A stretch of DNA of 64,000 bases from Taklimakanibacter albus (GCF_016595235.1 NZ_JAENHL010000006.1:372001-436000); one strand, 5' to 3'. Positions 7,862 to 17,644 are shown, numbered from the stretch's first letter. Notes: a model not told the origin generated them from the letters alone. Translations and numbers: made by a program.

Positions 7862-9211
7862 TCAGTGTTTCGCCTTGACCGCGCGCATCGCCTCCGCGGC
7901 GACGCTCAAGGTCTGGGCGATGTCGTCCTTGCTGTGGGCGAAGGACACGAACAGATTCTCGAAGGCGCCGGGATGGAACAGAACGCCGCGCTCCAGCATC
8001 TCTTCCCACCAGATGCGGAAGAGATCGTGCCGGGCGTAACGCGCCGCGTCGCGATAGTTGCGGATCGGCTGATCGGCGAACCACACCTGCAGCACCGGAC
8101 CCAAGCCCGTCACATAAGCATCGACCTTGTTGTCGGCGATGATCTTCTCGAGCCCGTCATAGAGCTGCTGGCAGCGCTCATAGAGCCCGTCATAAAGACC
8201 GGGCGCCGCCAGCTCATCGAGCGCGGCATTGGCGGCCGAGACCGCGATGCCGTTGGCGCTGTAGGTGCCCGCCATCGATACGGTGCCGTCGGCGACCAGC
8301 GCCATGACATCCTTGCGTCCGCCCAGCGCCGCCACCGGGAAGCCGCCGCCGAGGCCCTTGGCATAGGTCGAAAGATCGGGCTCGAGGCCGTAATAGCCTT
8401 GCGCGCCGGCGAGGCTCAGGCGGAAGCCGGTGATGACCTCGTCGCAGATGAGGAGGGCGCCGTTCTTGGCGGTGATCTCCCGCACAGCTTCGAGATAGCC
8501 GGGCTCAGGCAGGATGCAGCCGGTATTGCACATGACCGCCTCGGTGATCACCGCGGCGATGTCCTGGCCCTCGCGGGCGAAAGCCTCGCGCAGCGCATCG
8601 ACATCGTTCCACGGCAGGATGATCAGCGAATCGGCGAGATGCGCCGGCATGCCGGGGCCTTGTGGAATGGGCATCGGCGCCTTGTCGGGACCGGCGACAT
8701 TGAGGCCCGGATGCTTGCTCCAGTAAACGCCGTCCGAGAAGCCGTGATACATGCCTTCGAACCGCACGAGCTTCTTGCGGCCCGTATAAGCGCGCGCGAG
8801 GCGCACCGCATAAAGCACCGCTTCCGTGCCGGTATTGCACAGACGTACCTGCTCGACCGCCGGAATGGCATTGATGATCTTGTTGGAGAGGGTGAGCTCG
8901 TCGGCAACCGGCAACGCGAAGACGGTGCCGCGCTTCTCGATGAAGTCGACGACCGCCTTCGTCACCTTGGGCGGGCGGTGGCCGAGGATCATGGGCCCCA
9001 GGCCCAGCAGGTAGTCGATATATTCATTGCCGTCGACATCGGTGAGGCGCGAGCCGGTGCCGTGATCGACGAAGAGGGGATAGGGATCCCAGCCCGACCA
9101 CACGGCACGCGCCGTGCTGTTGACGCCACTCGGGATGATCTTGCGGGCGTTGGTGAAGTATTGCGCGCTTTTCGCCGTGCGCGCCGGCGTCTTATAGGTC
9201 ATGGTCGTCAT
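7862..9211 (-). CDS. Class III aminotransferase, glutamate-1-semialdehyde aminomutase-like
   Basis: A PLP enzyme of about 449 residues resembling HemL. It shows 'DVDGNEYIDYLLGLGPMILG', 'CNTGTEAVLYAVRLARAYTG', 'LICDEVITGFR' for the PLP-binding Asp, and the PLP lysine in 'STYAKGLGGGFP'. The ATG at 9211 has GGGA about 7 nt upstream and is preferred over an ATG at 9223 or a TTG at 9238. A catabolic neighbourhood (sugar kinase, NagB-like enzyme, peptidases) makes a role in tetrapyrrole synthesis unlikely. A transaminase acting on an amino sugar or amino acid breakdown product fits better. Confidence 0.85.
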   Translation of the reverse strand: MTTMTYKTPARTAKSAQYFTNARKIIPSGVNSTARAVWSGWDPYPLFVDHGTGSRLTDVDGNEYIDYLLGLGPMILGHRPPKVTKAVVDFIEKRGTVFALPVADELTLSNKIINAIPAVEQVRLCNTGTEAVLYAVRLARAYTGRKKLVRFEGMYHGFSDGVYWSKHPGLNVAGPDKAPMPIPQGPGMPAHLADSLIILPWNDVDALREAFAREGQDIAAVITEAVMCNTGCILPEPGYLEAVREITAKNGALLICDEVITGFRLSLAGAQGYYGLEPDLSTYAKGLGGGFPVAALGGRKDVMALVADGTVSMAGTYSANGIAVSAANAALDELAAPGLYDGLYERCQQLYDGLEKIIADNKVDAYVTGLGPVLQVWFADQPIRNYRDAARYARHDLFRIWWEEMLERGVLFHPGAFENLFVSFAHSKDDIAQTLSVAAEAMRAVKAKH

Positions 9212-9239
9212 TGTAGTTCCCATCTGGGCTAGGTTCAAT

Positions 9240-9268
9240 CAAGTCATTATAATGAGTATAATAACTTG
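9240..9268. promoter_or_regulatory. 12-5-12 palindrome, candidate operator
   Basis: CAAGTCATTATA and TATAATAACTTG are inverted arms differing at one position, around the spacer ATGAG. It lies 29 bp upstream of the chosen aminotransferase start, in a 73-bp A/T-rich gap. The right half contains TGAGTATAAT, which recurs in the divergent promoter at 14023 and, less exactly, before the GntR gene at 18509. A binding site for the GntR regulator encoded at 17627-18478 is the simplest reading. Confidence 0.6.
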
Positions 9269-9284
9269 TCAACGAACTTGAGGA

Positions 9285-10892
9285 TCAAGGTGTGAAGCAA
9301 CGCGAATAACGGTTTCCGTCCCGCTCGACCGTTACCGCCCGGCCATCGATCTCAGGCCCGATAACCAGCCGTTCCGGCAGATCATCGGCGCGGCCGAGGC
9401 GGAAGATGCCGGGCGACAATTCGACGAGCTCGACATCTTCCGACGGCGCCTCGACGCCGCCGGGGGCTACGAGAAACAGGCGATCGCCACGTCCGACGAT
9501 TCGGAAATTGGTGAACCACGGCGAATGCGATCGGTAGTGACCCAGCACGCCACGCAGATGCGCGGGCAAGGAGGCGGGCTTCGTCGCTTTGCGTGTGAAG
9601 ACGCGGCTGCCATGAATCCAGTCTCCGTCTTCGAAGGTGAAATGAAAGAGACTGAAGCCGGGATGATCGGTGGTGAAGCGCGGTGTCCAGCTTCTGTAGA
9701 TGCGCCCGGTGATGTCATTGCTCGTCAAGACGAGGCCGTCCTCATGCGCGGCGACCGTGATCTGCTGGTCGTCGCACATGAAGCGGCCGGTCATGCCGTC
9801 CGCAACGGCGATGAGGCTGAGGTCAGGGGAGGGCGGCGTGATGGCATGCCCCGTCAGCCAGGCATGGCCGATGCGTGCGAGGATCTGCGCCAGCGGACAG
9901 TCGCCATTGGCATTGGTGAGAACTGAAACCGCGATGTCGTTGTCGCGGTCGGCGAGAACGAAAGTGGCATAACCCACCATGCCGCCGCCATGGGTGAGAC
10001 AGCTGGCGCCCCGAATGGTCTCGATATTGATGCCGAGGCCGTAGCGGCTTTCGGTGACGCCCGTGTCGGCGAGGAAACCGACGATCGGCTCACCGCCCGG
10101 TGCGAGCGAGGTGATGAATTCCTGGAAACGAGCCGGGTTGACAACACCTTCGCCGCCTTTGAGCAGCATGCGCAGGAAGCGGCCCATATCGCCGCCCGTC
10201 GCCGCGATATTGCCATCGGCGCCATTGGTTTCGAACCAGGTCGCCGGCGCCAGCGCATCGCCGGGTGTCCAGGGCCGGTCGTCGGCGGCCGGCGCATAGC
10301 CGACCGCGAAGCGCGGGCGGTCGGCATTGACGATGCAAGGGACGGAGGCGTTCATGCCGAGCGGCGCCAGGATCTCACGCCGGCAGAAATCCGTCGCTTC
10401 GATGCCGGCGACCTTGCTGATGAGAAGGCCTAGCAGCACATAGGCGATGTTAGAATAATGGAAGATCGCGCCCGGCGCGCTGCCGGTCGCAAGCTCGCGC
10501 ATCCACCAGCCCTGGCCGAGTTCGTCGGTCAGCGCATCGGCGCCGGAGACAAGGCCGGAGGCGTGATGGAGCAGATGCCGTGCCGTGAACATCGGATAGT
10601 TCGTGGCGACCTTGAACCACGGCAGATAGGTGGTGACGGGCGCGTCGAGATCGAGCTTGCCGGCCTCGGCGAGCTTGAGCGCCATCAAGCCGGCGAAGCC
10701 TTTGCTGATCGAGCCGATCTCGAAGAGATGGTTCTCCCTGACCGGCTGGCGCGCATCGATATTGGCGAGGCCGAAGGGCCGTTCGAACAGGACCTCGTCA
10801 CGGCTGACGGCGGTGATGATGCCGCCCGGCACCGGCCAGTGGCGGGTGAAGTCGAGGGCCAGGGAAGCAAGTTTGTCGGCGATGGATGTCAT
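9285..10892 (-). CDS. Serine hydrolase, beta-lactamase/D-aminopeptidase fold
   Basis: A 535-residue protein of the class C beta-lactamase/DD-peptidase superfamily. The nucleophile motif is S61-I-S-K64 ('GSISKGF'), the second motif is Y146-S-N, and the third is 'LTHGGG'. There is no signal peptide, so it should act in the cytoplasm. After the hydrolase domain comes a C-terminal extension of about 170 residues rich in beta-strand, as in D-aminopeptidases and related hydrolases. Beside a peptide importer and an aminopeptidase, a peptidase or amidase acting on an imported peptide is likely. It overlaps the aminopeptidase stop-start by 4 bp. Confidence 0.85.
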   Translation of the reverse strand: MTSIADKLASLALDFTRHWPVPGGIITAVSRDEVLFERPFGLANIDARQPVRENHLFEIGSISKGFAGLMALKLAEAGKLDLDAPVTTYLPWFKVATNYPMFTARHLLHHASGLVSGADALTDELGQGWWMRELATGSAPGAIFHYSNIAYVLLGLLISKVAGIEATDFCRREILAPLGMNASVPCIVNADRPRFAVGYAPAADDRPWTPGDALAPATWFETNGADGNIAATGGDMGRFLRMLLKGGEGVVNPARFQEFITSLAPGGEPIVGFLADTGVTESRYGLGINIETIRGASCLTHGGGMVGYATFVLADRDNDIAVSVLTNANGDCPLAQILARIGHAWLTGHAITPPSPDLSLIAVADGMTGRFMCDDQQITVAAHEDGLVLTSNDITGRIYRSWTPRFTTDHPGFSLFHFTFEDGDWIHGSRVFTRKATKPASLPAHLRGVLGHYRSHSPWFTNFRIVGRGDRLFLVAPGGVEAPSEDVELVELSPGIFRLGRADDLPERLVIGPEIDGRAVTVERDGNRYSRCFTP

Positions 10893-12310
10893 GTCGAGCG
10901 GTCGAGAAGGAGTTGCAGGAGCGCGCGTAAGGGCGCGCCGGTGGCGCCTTGCGGCCAGGGGGCTGAGGCCTGCTCCAGATAGGCGCAGCCGCCGATATCG
11001 ATATGAAGCCAGGGTTTCGTGCCGGCAAAGCTGCGCAGATAGGTGGCCGCGAGCTGGCCGCTGTCGCCCGCATCGAGCGAGTAGTTGGCGATATCGGCGA
11101 CCTTCGAGGCGAGGAGGCGCTCATATTCGGCGCGCAGCGGCAAATGCCAGCCGGGCTCGCCGGCGCGGGCACCCGCATCCGTCATGGTCTTGGCGAGGCT
11201 CGCCTCATTGGTCCAGCAGCCCCACAGCGCCGTGCCGACGCCGCCGCCATCGGTGAGCGTGCCGACATCGATGATCGCTTCCACATTGCTCTTGGCCAGG
11301 AAGGCGATGGCATCGGCGAGGATGAGCCGGCCCTCGCAATCGGTGTCGGTGATTTCGGTGCGCCGCCCATCGGGATGGGTGACGACATCGCCCGGCCGCA
11401 CGGCGGAGCCGCTCGGCATGTTTTCGGCGATCGGCAGGATGGCGAGAGTGTCGGGATCGGCGCCGAGCTCGACCGAAGCGAAGATCGCTCCGGCGACCGC
11501 GGCCGCCGCCGCCATGTCGGCCTTCATCCAGGCGATTTCAGTGAGCTTGCGCTTGAGATTGATGCCGCCTGAATCGAAGGTCATGCCCTTGCCGGCGAGT
11601 CCGAGGCGTCTGGCGCCCGACCCATGCTCGAGGCGCACCGCCAGCGGCGCGTTTCTGCTGCCGCTCCCCACCGCTTGCAGCGCGCCGAAGCCATGCTCCG
11701 AAAGCGCCGCATCGTCCCAGATCTCGGCAGCGATGCCGAGCTTCTGCGCTTCCGCGGCCAGGATGTCGGCGAAAGCGCGGGGAGGGAGCGCATTGGGCGG
11801 CGTTTCGACGAGACGACGCACCCAGTTGGCGCGCGATGCGGCAGTGCGGCCGATGGCGAAAGCACGCTCATCCGCTGCGCGCGCCAGGACGGTGAAGGAG
11901 GTGTCCTCGCCTTTAGCGTAATCGTAGCGCCCGAGCAGGAAGCCTTCGATGACGGCGCGGATGCCGAAATCCGCGATATCGAGCGCAAAGACGACAGTGC
12001 CGCGCCCTGAGCTTGTCTGCGCCGCCACCATGGCGCCGCGCCGCAGCGTGTCGGCATCGAGGCTGTCGCGCCGGCCGAGGCCTATCGCCAGCACCGGCGG
12101 CAGATGGTCGGAAATGAGGAGAGCCGAGAACTGGCCCGCTTCGCCGGTGAAGGCCTTGTCCTTCGCCAGCAGGCGGGCGACGCGGTCGTCGTCATATGGC
12201 CAGAGGGAGGCGGGCTCGGCGCCGCCTCCCGCTGTCGAGAAAGCCGGGATGATCAGAAGGTCGGCGCGGCCGGCAATCGTCCGGTCATCGCTCAGCCGCG
12301 CGTCAGTCAT
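10889..12310 (-). CDS. M17 leucyl aminopeptidase family protein
   Basis: A 473-residue cytosolic peptidase that removes N-terminal amino acids using two metal ions. The metal-binding blocks are 'GKGMTFDSGGINLKRK' and 'TDTDCEGRLILADA'. The second is NTDAEGRL in most PepA enzymes, so one position differs while the Asp and Glu ligands remain. 'DIGGCAY' near the end differs from the usual DIAG. It sits 3 bp after the binding-protein stop. The grouping implies that imported peptides are trimmed inside the cell. Confidence 0.88.
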   Translation of the reverse strand: MTDARLSDDRTIAGRADLLIIPAFSTAGGGAEPASLWPYDDDRVARLLAKDKAFTGEAGQFSALLISDHLPPVLAIGLGRRDSLDADTLRRGAMVAAQTSSGRGTVVFALDIADFGIRAVIEGFLLGRYDYAKGEDTSFTVLARAADERAFAIGRTAASRANWVRRLVETPPNALPPRAFADILAAEAQKLGIAAEIWDDAALSEHGFGALQAVGSGSRNAPLAVRLEHGSGARRLGLAGKGMTFDSGGINLKRKLTEIAWMKADMAAAAAVAGAIFASVELGADPDTLAILPIAENMPSGSAVRPGDVVTHPDGRRTEITDTDCEGRLILADAIAFLAKSNVEAIIDVGTLTDGGGVGTALWGCWTNEASLAKTMTDAGARAGEPGWHLPLRAEYERLLASKVADIANYSLDAGDSGQLAATYLRSFAGTKPWLHIDIGGCAYLEQASAPWPQGATGAPLRALLQLLLDRST

Positions 12311-12313
12311 GGT

Positions 12314-13960
12314 CTATTCCACCTTTTGCACATTCATGAGGGTCTCGGTCGACAGGTTATTGACCGAGCCGACCAGCGGCGAGAGCACGAAGCCCTTCCA
12401 TTTCGGGCTATGCGCCTCGATCACGTCGGGATAGTTGAGCACGATATAGGGCCTGGCGTCGAAGATGTGCTTCTGCATCTTGGAAATCTCGGCGAAACGC
12501 TCCTTGGAATCGAGCAGGGTGCCCTGTTTCAGATACATCGCATCATAGTCCGGATTGCAATAGCCGCTGTCGCTGTTGCCGCCGCGCGCCTGGCAGGTCA
12601 CGACGCTCAGCATGAAATCGGGCTCGACCGGCGGCACCCAGCTCCACATGGCGAGATCGTAGTCGGTATATTTCAGATCGGCGCCCATGATCGCCTCATT
12701 GGCGGCGTCGGGATCCATCTTGCGCTGGGTGATCTCGATGCCGATCTTCTTGAAGCCGGCCTTGATGATCTGGAAAGCGCGGTCGCCGGTGCCTTGCTCC
12801 TCGGTCGGGAAGATCACCTCATAGGTCATCGGATGGCCGTTGGCCTCGCGCAGGCCCGATGAGCCCATCTTGTAGCCCGCTTCGTCGAGGAGCTTGTTGG
12901 CCTTCTCGATATCGAAGGGCAGCGGCTTGATATCGGTGTCGTGGAAGCCTGAGGCCGGCGCCACGATTGTCGAGCCCGGCGAAGCGAGGCCGAGCCACAC
13001 GATCTTGACGATCGCCTCGCGGTCGATGGCGTATTCGAGCGCCTCGCGGACTTTGGGATCGAGCAGTTCCTTGTTGTTGGCCTTTTCGGGATTGGTGTTG
13101 ACGATGAGTGTCTTCATGCCGACACCCGGTCCCGAGACCACCGTCAGGCCCGCCTTCTTCAGCGCTTCGACGGCGGTTGGCGGCGTATGCTCGCCGATCA
13201 TGTCGAGCTTGCCGGTGGTGAGCGCGGTCACCATGGCATCGTCGTTGGCGAAGAATTGCAGACCGAAACCGTCGATATTGGGCTTCTTCTCGCCCCACCA
13301 GTTGGGGTTTGCGGCGAAGATCGCCAGCTGGTCCTTCTCATGCTTGTCGAGCTTGAAGGGGCCGCCGGAAATGACGGGCGCTTCGTTCGGGAAGATGGTG
13401 AGCTGCTCGCCCTGGCCTTCGGTCAAGGGCGCCCAGACATGCTCGGGCAGAACGGGCAGGGCCTGTAGCTGGGTCAGCACATTGGCGACCGGCTGCTCAT
13501 AAGTGAGCACCAGAGTATTGTCGTCCTTGGCGGTGGCGTCCTTCATATGCGCCACCCAGCCGGCGAGCTTGCCGGTGGGGCCGTCCTTGAACTTGATGAG
13601 CATGTTGAAGGTGAAGGCGGCATCCTTGGCGGTGAGCGGTGTGTCGTCCGACCATTTGGCGCCGGGAACGGTGTGGAAGGTCCACACTTTGCCGTCTGCC
13701 GAGGTCTCCCATTTGGTGGCGAAGGAGGGGACGATCTCGAGCTTGCCGTTATATTCGGTCAGATGCGGATAGTTGTATTGATACATGACCGAGCTGTAGT
13801 CGGAATCGGACACGAAGGGATTGAGCGAGTCGATCGCTTGCGTGGTGCCGATGCGCAGGATCTCGGCGGCCTGCGCCGCTGGCGCCATGGGATGAAGCGT
13901 CAGCGCGCTCGCCAGCAACGCGGCGGCGGCAAAAGCGCGGATAGTCCGGGTCAATTTCAT
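12314..13960 (-). CDS. Peptide/nickel-type ABC transporter substrate-binding protein
   Basis: A 548-residue family 5 solute-binding protein, the periplasmic receptor of Dpp/Opp importers. I chose the ATG at 13960, which gives a clean signal peptide (KLTRTIR, a long hydrophobic run, then AQA-AE) and has GGAG about 8 nt upstream. 'LRIGTTQAIDSLNPF' is the usual mature N-terminus, and 'DPKVREALEYAIDREAIV' is the family signature. It is divergent from the permease genes it serves. It leads the operon with the two peptidases, so ligand uptake and cleavage are probably co-regulated. Confidence 0.92.
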   Translation of the reverse strand: MKLTRTIRAFAAAALLASALTLHPMAPAAQAAEILRIGTTQAIDSLNPFVSDSDYSSVMYQYNYPHLTEYNGKLEIVPSFATKWETSADGKVWTFHTVPGAKWSDDTPLTAKDAAFTFNMLIKFKDGPTGKLAGWVAHMKDATAKDDNTLVLTYEQPVANVLTQLQALPVLPEHVWAPLTEGQGEQLTIFPNEAPVISGGPFKLDKHEKDQLAIFAANPNWWGEKKPNIDGFGLQFFANDDAMVTALTTGKLDMIGEHTPPTAVEALKKAGLTVVSGPGVGMKTLIVNTNPEKANNKELLDPKVREALEYAIDREAIVKIVWLGLASPGSTIVAPASGFHDTDIKPLPFDIEKANKLLDEAGYKMGSSGLREANGHPMTYEVIFPTEEQGTGDRAFQIIKAGFKKIGIEITQRKMDPDAANEAIMGADLKYTDYDLAMWSWVPPVEPDFMLSVVTCQARGGNSDSGYCNPDYDAMYLKQGTLLDSKERFAEISKMQKHIFDARPYIVLNYPDVIEAHSPKWKGFVLSPLVGSVNNLSTETLMNVQKVE

Positions 13961-14073
13961 CAGGGGTCTCCTCGAAAGGGCAAGATTTCTTGGCAAAGGG
14001 CCTTGCCTCGAATTCAACGTACTGAGTATAATGAGTTGATGTCAAGGCGGTAGAAGCCCGGAGGGCGGACGGT
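13961..14073. promoter_or_regulatory. Divergent promoter region with GntR-like motif
   Basis: This 113-bp gap serves the binding-protein operon (leftward) and the permease operon (rightward). It holds TGAGTATAAT at 14023-14032, identical to the sequence in the 9240-9268 palindrome. Flanking TCAAC (14014-14018) and GTTGA (14035-14039) form a looser dyad around it. One site could control both transcripts. Confidence 0.5.
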
Positions 14074-15036
14074 TTGCGCGGAGCTGGTTATGTCTGGAAG
14101 CGAGTGGCCTTCGCCATCGCCACGGTTTATGTCGCCCTTACCTTGAACTTCATCCTGTTCCGGGTTCTGCCCGGCAGTCCGGTCAGCCAGATCTCGCGCG
14201 TGCCCAATGCCTCGCCCGAGATGAAGAAGATCCTCACCCAGCAATTCGGCCTCGACCGCCCGCTCTGGGAACAATATCTGCTCTATCTGCGTGAGGCGCT
14301 GCACGGCAATTTCGGCATCTCCTACACCAATCGCCAGCCGGTCCTCGACAATCTGGTCCAGGCTTTCGCCAATACCATTCCGATGGTGGCGGCCGGCACC
14401 ATCCTGGCGATCATGCTGGGGCTGACGGTCGGCGTGGTCTCGGCGGTCAGGCGCGGCAGCGCCACCGATCACCTCAGCACCAACATCGCCGTGCTCTTTT
14501 ATGCATTCCCGACACAGTTCATGGGCATGATGCTGCTGATCGGCTTTGCCGGTGTCCTGCCCTCCGCCGGCATGAGCGATCCCTTCGCGCTCGACGCAAC
14601 GGCCTGGGAAGCACTGCTCGACCGGCTGAAGCACATGATTCTGCCCGTCACCGCGCTGATGCTGACGCTTTATGCCGAGAACGCCCTCATCGTCCGATCG
14701 GCCATTCTCGAGACCTTGGGCGAGGATCATATCCTCACCGCGCGCGCCAAGGGTGTGCCGCGCCACCGGATCATCCGCCACTATGCGCTGCGCAACGCCA
14801 TGCTGCCGATCGTGACCATGGTGGCGATGTCGCTCGGCGCCATCGTCACCGGTTCGATTCTGATCGAAGTGATCTTCTCGTGGCCCGGCATCGGGCGCGC
14901 CCTCTACACGGCGGTGCTGAAGCGCGATTATCCGATGCTGCAGGGCGGCTTCCTGTTCATCACCATCGTGGTGATCACCTTCAATCTCATCGCCGATCTT
15001 CTTTATTACAAGCTCGATCCGCGGATCACCACATGA
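14074..15036 (+). CDS. Peptide ABC transporter permease, DppB-like
   Basis: A 320-residue membrane protein with about six hydrophobic segments. The family motif is 'RAKGVPRHRIIRHYALRNAM', the ATPase-contacting EAA loop. 'LNFILFRVLPGSPV' marks the DppB N-terminus. It starts at TTG (14074), supported by GGAGGG at 14060-14065 with 8-nt spacing; no ATG gives a complete N-terminus. It forms one half of the inner-membrane channel with the next gene, which it overlaps by 4 bp. Confidence 0.92.
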   Translation: MRGAGYVWKRVAFAIATVYVALTLNFILFRVLPGSPVSQISRVPNASPEMKKILTQQFGLDRPLWEQYLLYLREALHGNFGISYTNRQPVLDNLVQAFANTIPMVAAGTILAIMLGLTVGVVSAVRRGSATDHLSTNIAVLFYAFPTQFMGMMLLIGFAGVLPSAGMSDPFALDATAWEALLDRLKHMILPVTALMLTLYAENALIVRSAILETLGEDHILTARAKGVPRHRIIRHYALRNAMLPIVTMVAMSLGAIVTGSILIEVIFSWPGIGRALYTAVLKRDYPMLQGGFLFITIVVITFNLIADLLYYKLDPRITT

Positions 15037-15980
15037 GCACGACCACCGTGAATCAGGCTCCCGACAGCCAAAGCCCCTATGGCTTCTGGCCGACTTTGCG
15101 CGGCGTGCTGCAGCAGAAGACGGCGCTGGCCGGTCTCGTCATCGTCGCCTTCTTCGTCATTATCGCGCTCATCTCGCCCTGGATCGAGCCTTACAGCATC
15201 AGCGAGGCGAGCTGCGGTGTCTTCGAAGCACCGTCCCGGGCGCACTGGCTCGGCTGCGACGATGGCGGCGTCGACATGCTGAGCCTCGTCCTGCGCGGCG
15301 GCCGCATCTCGATGATCGTCGGTGCCGTCGCCACCTTGATCGCCATCGGCATTGGCGCCACGATCGGCGTGCTCTCCGGCTATTTCGGCGGCTGGGTCGA
15401 CACGCTGCTGATGCGCATCACCGACTACTTCCTGGTGGTGCCGCAGATCGTGCTGATGATCGCCATCGCGGCAGTCTGGGGCCCGAGCCTCTCACATGTC
15501 ATCATCGTCATCGGCGCCTTGATGTGGACGGGCACCGCGCGCCTCATCCGCGCCCAGGTCAAGAGCTTGCGCGAGCGTGTCTATGTCAAGCGCGTCGAGG
15601 CCGTGGGGGCAGGGCATGCCCATATCATCTTCAATCACATCATCCCGCAGATCGGGCCCTTGCTCGTCGCCAATACGGTGCTCGCCATTACCGTCGCCAT
15701 CTTCAACGAAACGGCGTTGGCCTTCCTCGGTCTGTCCGATCCGACCGCGGTGACCTGGGGCACGATCATGGAGCACGCCTTCGACCGTGCCGCGGTGTCG
15801 AGCGGCGCCTGGTGGGCTATCGTGCCGGCAGGGTTGTCCGTCGCCTTCCTGATCATGGGCTGCTACATGCTGGGCCGTTCCATCGAGGATGCACTCAATC
15901 CGCGCCTCAAGGTCTCCTATCTCTCCACGCATTTCTGGCGGCTGCGTCCCTTGGTCGGCCGGGGACCGGACGCACTATGA
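15033..15980 (+). CDS. Peptide ABC transporter permease, DppC-like
   Basis: A 315-residue permease, the second channel subunit. After a short cytoplasmic tail come 'QKTALAGLVIVAFFVIIAL' (TM1), the periplasmic loop ending 'HWLGCDDGGVDMLS', and the EAA loop near 'VEAVGAGHAHIIFNHIIPQI'. The ATG at 15033 overlaps the previous stop (ATGA). An upstream in-frame extension is only shadow of dppB-like sequence. It overlaps the ATPase gene by 4 bp. Confidence 0.92.
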   Translation: MSTTTVNQAPDSQSPYGFWPTLRGVLQQKTALAGLVIVAFFVIIALISPWIEPYSISEASCGVFEAPSRAHWLGCDDGGVDMLSLVLRGGRISMIVGAVATLIAIGIGATIGVLSGYFGGWVDTLLMRITDYFLVVPQIVLMIAIAAVWGPSLSHVIIVIGALMWTGTARLIRAQVKSLRERVYVKRVEAVGAGHAHIIFNHIIPQIGPLLVANTVLAITVAIFNETALAFLGLSDPTAVTWGTIMEHAFDRAAVSSGAWWAIVPAGLSVAFLIMGCYMLGRSIEDALNPRLKVSYLSTHFWRLRPLVGRGPDAL

Positions 15981-17644
15981 CCCGCAAGCCCATTCTTGCT
16001 TTCGAAGATCTGAATGTCTGGTTCGGTGTTCGCCCGGACAATCCCGGCTTCCATGTGGTGAAGGGCGTCAATATTGCTCTGAAGCCCGGCGAGCGCTTCG
16101 GCCTCGTCGGTGAATCGGGATCGGGCAAGACGACGACCATCATGGCCGCCATGGGGCTTCTGCCGTCATCGGCGGAAGTCTCGGGCCGTGTCCTGCTCGA
16201 GGGGCGGGATATCCTGCGGGACGGCGAAAAGAGCGTCGCGCCGCATCGCTGGAAGGACATCGCCATGGTTTTCCAGGGCGCCATGAGCGCCTTCAATCCG
16301 GTGAAGACGGTGGGCTGGCAGATCGCCGAGGCGCTCGACGTGCATAATGTGGCGCGCGGTGCCGCGGCCGGGCGCCGGGTCGGCGAACTCCTGGAGCTGG
16401 TCGGCATCTCCGCGGCGCAAAGTGCGCGTTTCCCGCATGAATTTTCGGGCGGCATGCGCCAGCGCGCGATGATCGCCATGGCGCTCGCTTGCGAGCCGAA
16501 GGTGCTGCTCGCCGACGAGCCGACGACGGCGCTCGATGTCATGGTGCAGGACCAGGTGCTGAAGCTCCTGGTGCGGCTCAGCCAGGATCTCAATCTCGCG
16601 CTGATCCTGGTCACCCATGACCTGGCGATCGTGGCACAGAACTGTCATCGCGCCGCGGTGATGCTGGGCGGCGAGATCGTCGAGGAGGGCAGCGTCAGCG
16701 ATCTCTATCACCGTCCCCAGCACGATTATACGCGCAAGCTGTTCGAGGCGACGCCCGATGTCTTCGCCGTCGCGCGCAAGCCGGAAAAGCCCGAGGCAAA
16801 GCGGACGCCGGCGCCTCTGCTCCAGGTGAGCGGTCTCAAAGTGTCCTATCCGCGCCCGCGCAGTATCGGCGAGGTGTTGCGGCGCGAAAGGCCTGAGGCG
16901 CCGCTTGTCGTCAACGACATCTCGCTCAAAATCGACCGCGGCGAGATGGTGGCGCTGGTCGGCCAGTCGGGCTCAGGCAAGACCACCGCGATGCAAGCCA
17001 TTCTGGGCATGGTGAAGTCGCGAGGCGGCACGATCACGCTCAATGGCCGCGACGTGACGGGCCTCGGCATGCGTGACTGGCGGCCGCTGCGCCGTCAGAT
17101 CCAGATGATCTATCAGGACCCTTACGAGTCGCTCGATCTGCGCTTCCGCGTCCGCGACACCGTCGCGGAGCCCTTGCGCATCCATCGCATCGCCGCCACG
17201 GCACAGGAGCGCGAGGCGCTGGTGGTGGAGGCGCTGGAGCGGGTGGGGCTGACTCCGGCGGTACGCTATCTCGGCCGCTTCCCGCATGAATTGTCGGGCG
17301 GCCAGCGCCAGCGTGTCGCCATCGCCGCCAGCATCGTGCTCAAGCCCGAATTGCTGCTCGCCGACGAGCCGGTGTCGATGCTCGACGTTTCGGTCCGCGC
17401 CGGCGTGCTGCATCTCCTGGACGAACTACGCCGCGACGCGCGCATGGGAATCCTGATGATCACCCATGATCTGTCGACCGCCGCGAACTATGCCGACCGG
17501 ATCGCCGTGATGCATCAGGGCCGCATCGTCGAGCAGGGGCCGGCGCATCAGGTGATCCATGCGCCCGAGGCCGAATACACCAAGGCGTTGCTCGCGAGTA
17601 TTCCAAATCCCGATCCGGACCGGAGATTAGCGCTTCGAGCCTGA
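15977..17644 (+). CDS. Fused double ABC ATPase, DppD-DppF type
   Basis: A 555-residue protein with two complete nucleotide-binding domains in one chain. Domain 1 (about 1-265) has Walker A 'GESGSGKTTT', signature 'FSGGMRQRAMIAMA' and Walker B 'VLLADEPTTALD'. Domain 2 (about 285-555) has 'GQSGSGKTTA', 'LSGGQRQRVAIAAS' and 'LLLADEPVSMLD'. Such fusions are known among peptide importers and replace separate DppD and DppF. The ATG at 15977 overlaps the permease stop by 4 bp. Its last 18 bp overlap the end of the convergent GntR gene. Confidence 0.93.
   Translation: MTRKPILAFEDLNVWFGVRPDNPGFHVVKGVNIALKPGERFGLVGESGSGKTTTIMAAMGLLPSSAEVSGRVLLEGRDILRDGEKSVAPHRWKDIAMVFQGAMSAFNPVKTVGWQIAEALDVHNVARGAAAGRRVGELLELVGISAAQSARFPHEFSGGMRQRAMIAMALACEPKVLLADEPTTALDVMVQDQVLKLLVRLSQDLNLALILVTHDLAIVAQNCHRAAVMLGGEIVEEGSVSDLYHRPQHDYTRKLFEATPDVFAVARKPEKPEAKRTPAPLLQVSGLKVSYPRPRSIGEVLRRERPEAPLVVNDISLKIDRGEMVALVGQSGSGKTTAMQAILGMVKSRGGTITLNGRDVTGLGMRDWRPLRRQIQMIYQDPYESLDLRFRVRDTVAEPLRIHRIAATAQEREALVVEALERVGLTPAVRYLGRFPHELSGGQRQRVAIAASIVLKPELLLADEPVSMLDVSVRAGVLHLLDELRRDARMGILMITHDLSTAANYADRIAVMHQGRIVEQGPAHQVIHAPEAEYTKALLASIPNPDPDRRLALRA

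Noticed and set aside
7862-9211. hemL for tetrapyrrole synthesis
   Set aside because: The fold and motifs match, but the gene sits in a catabolic operon; a true HemL assignment would need its own phylogeny.
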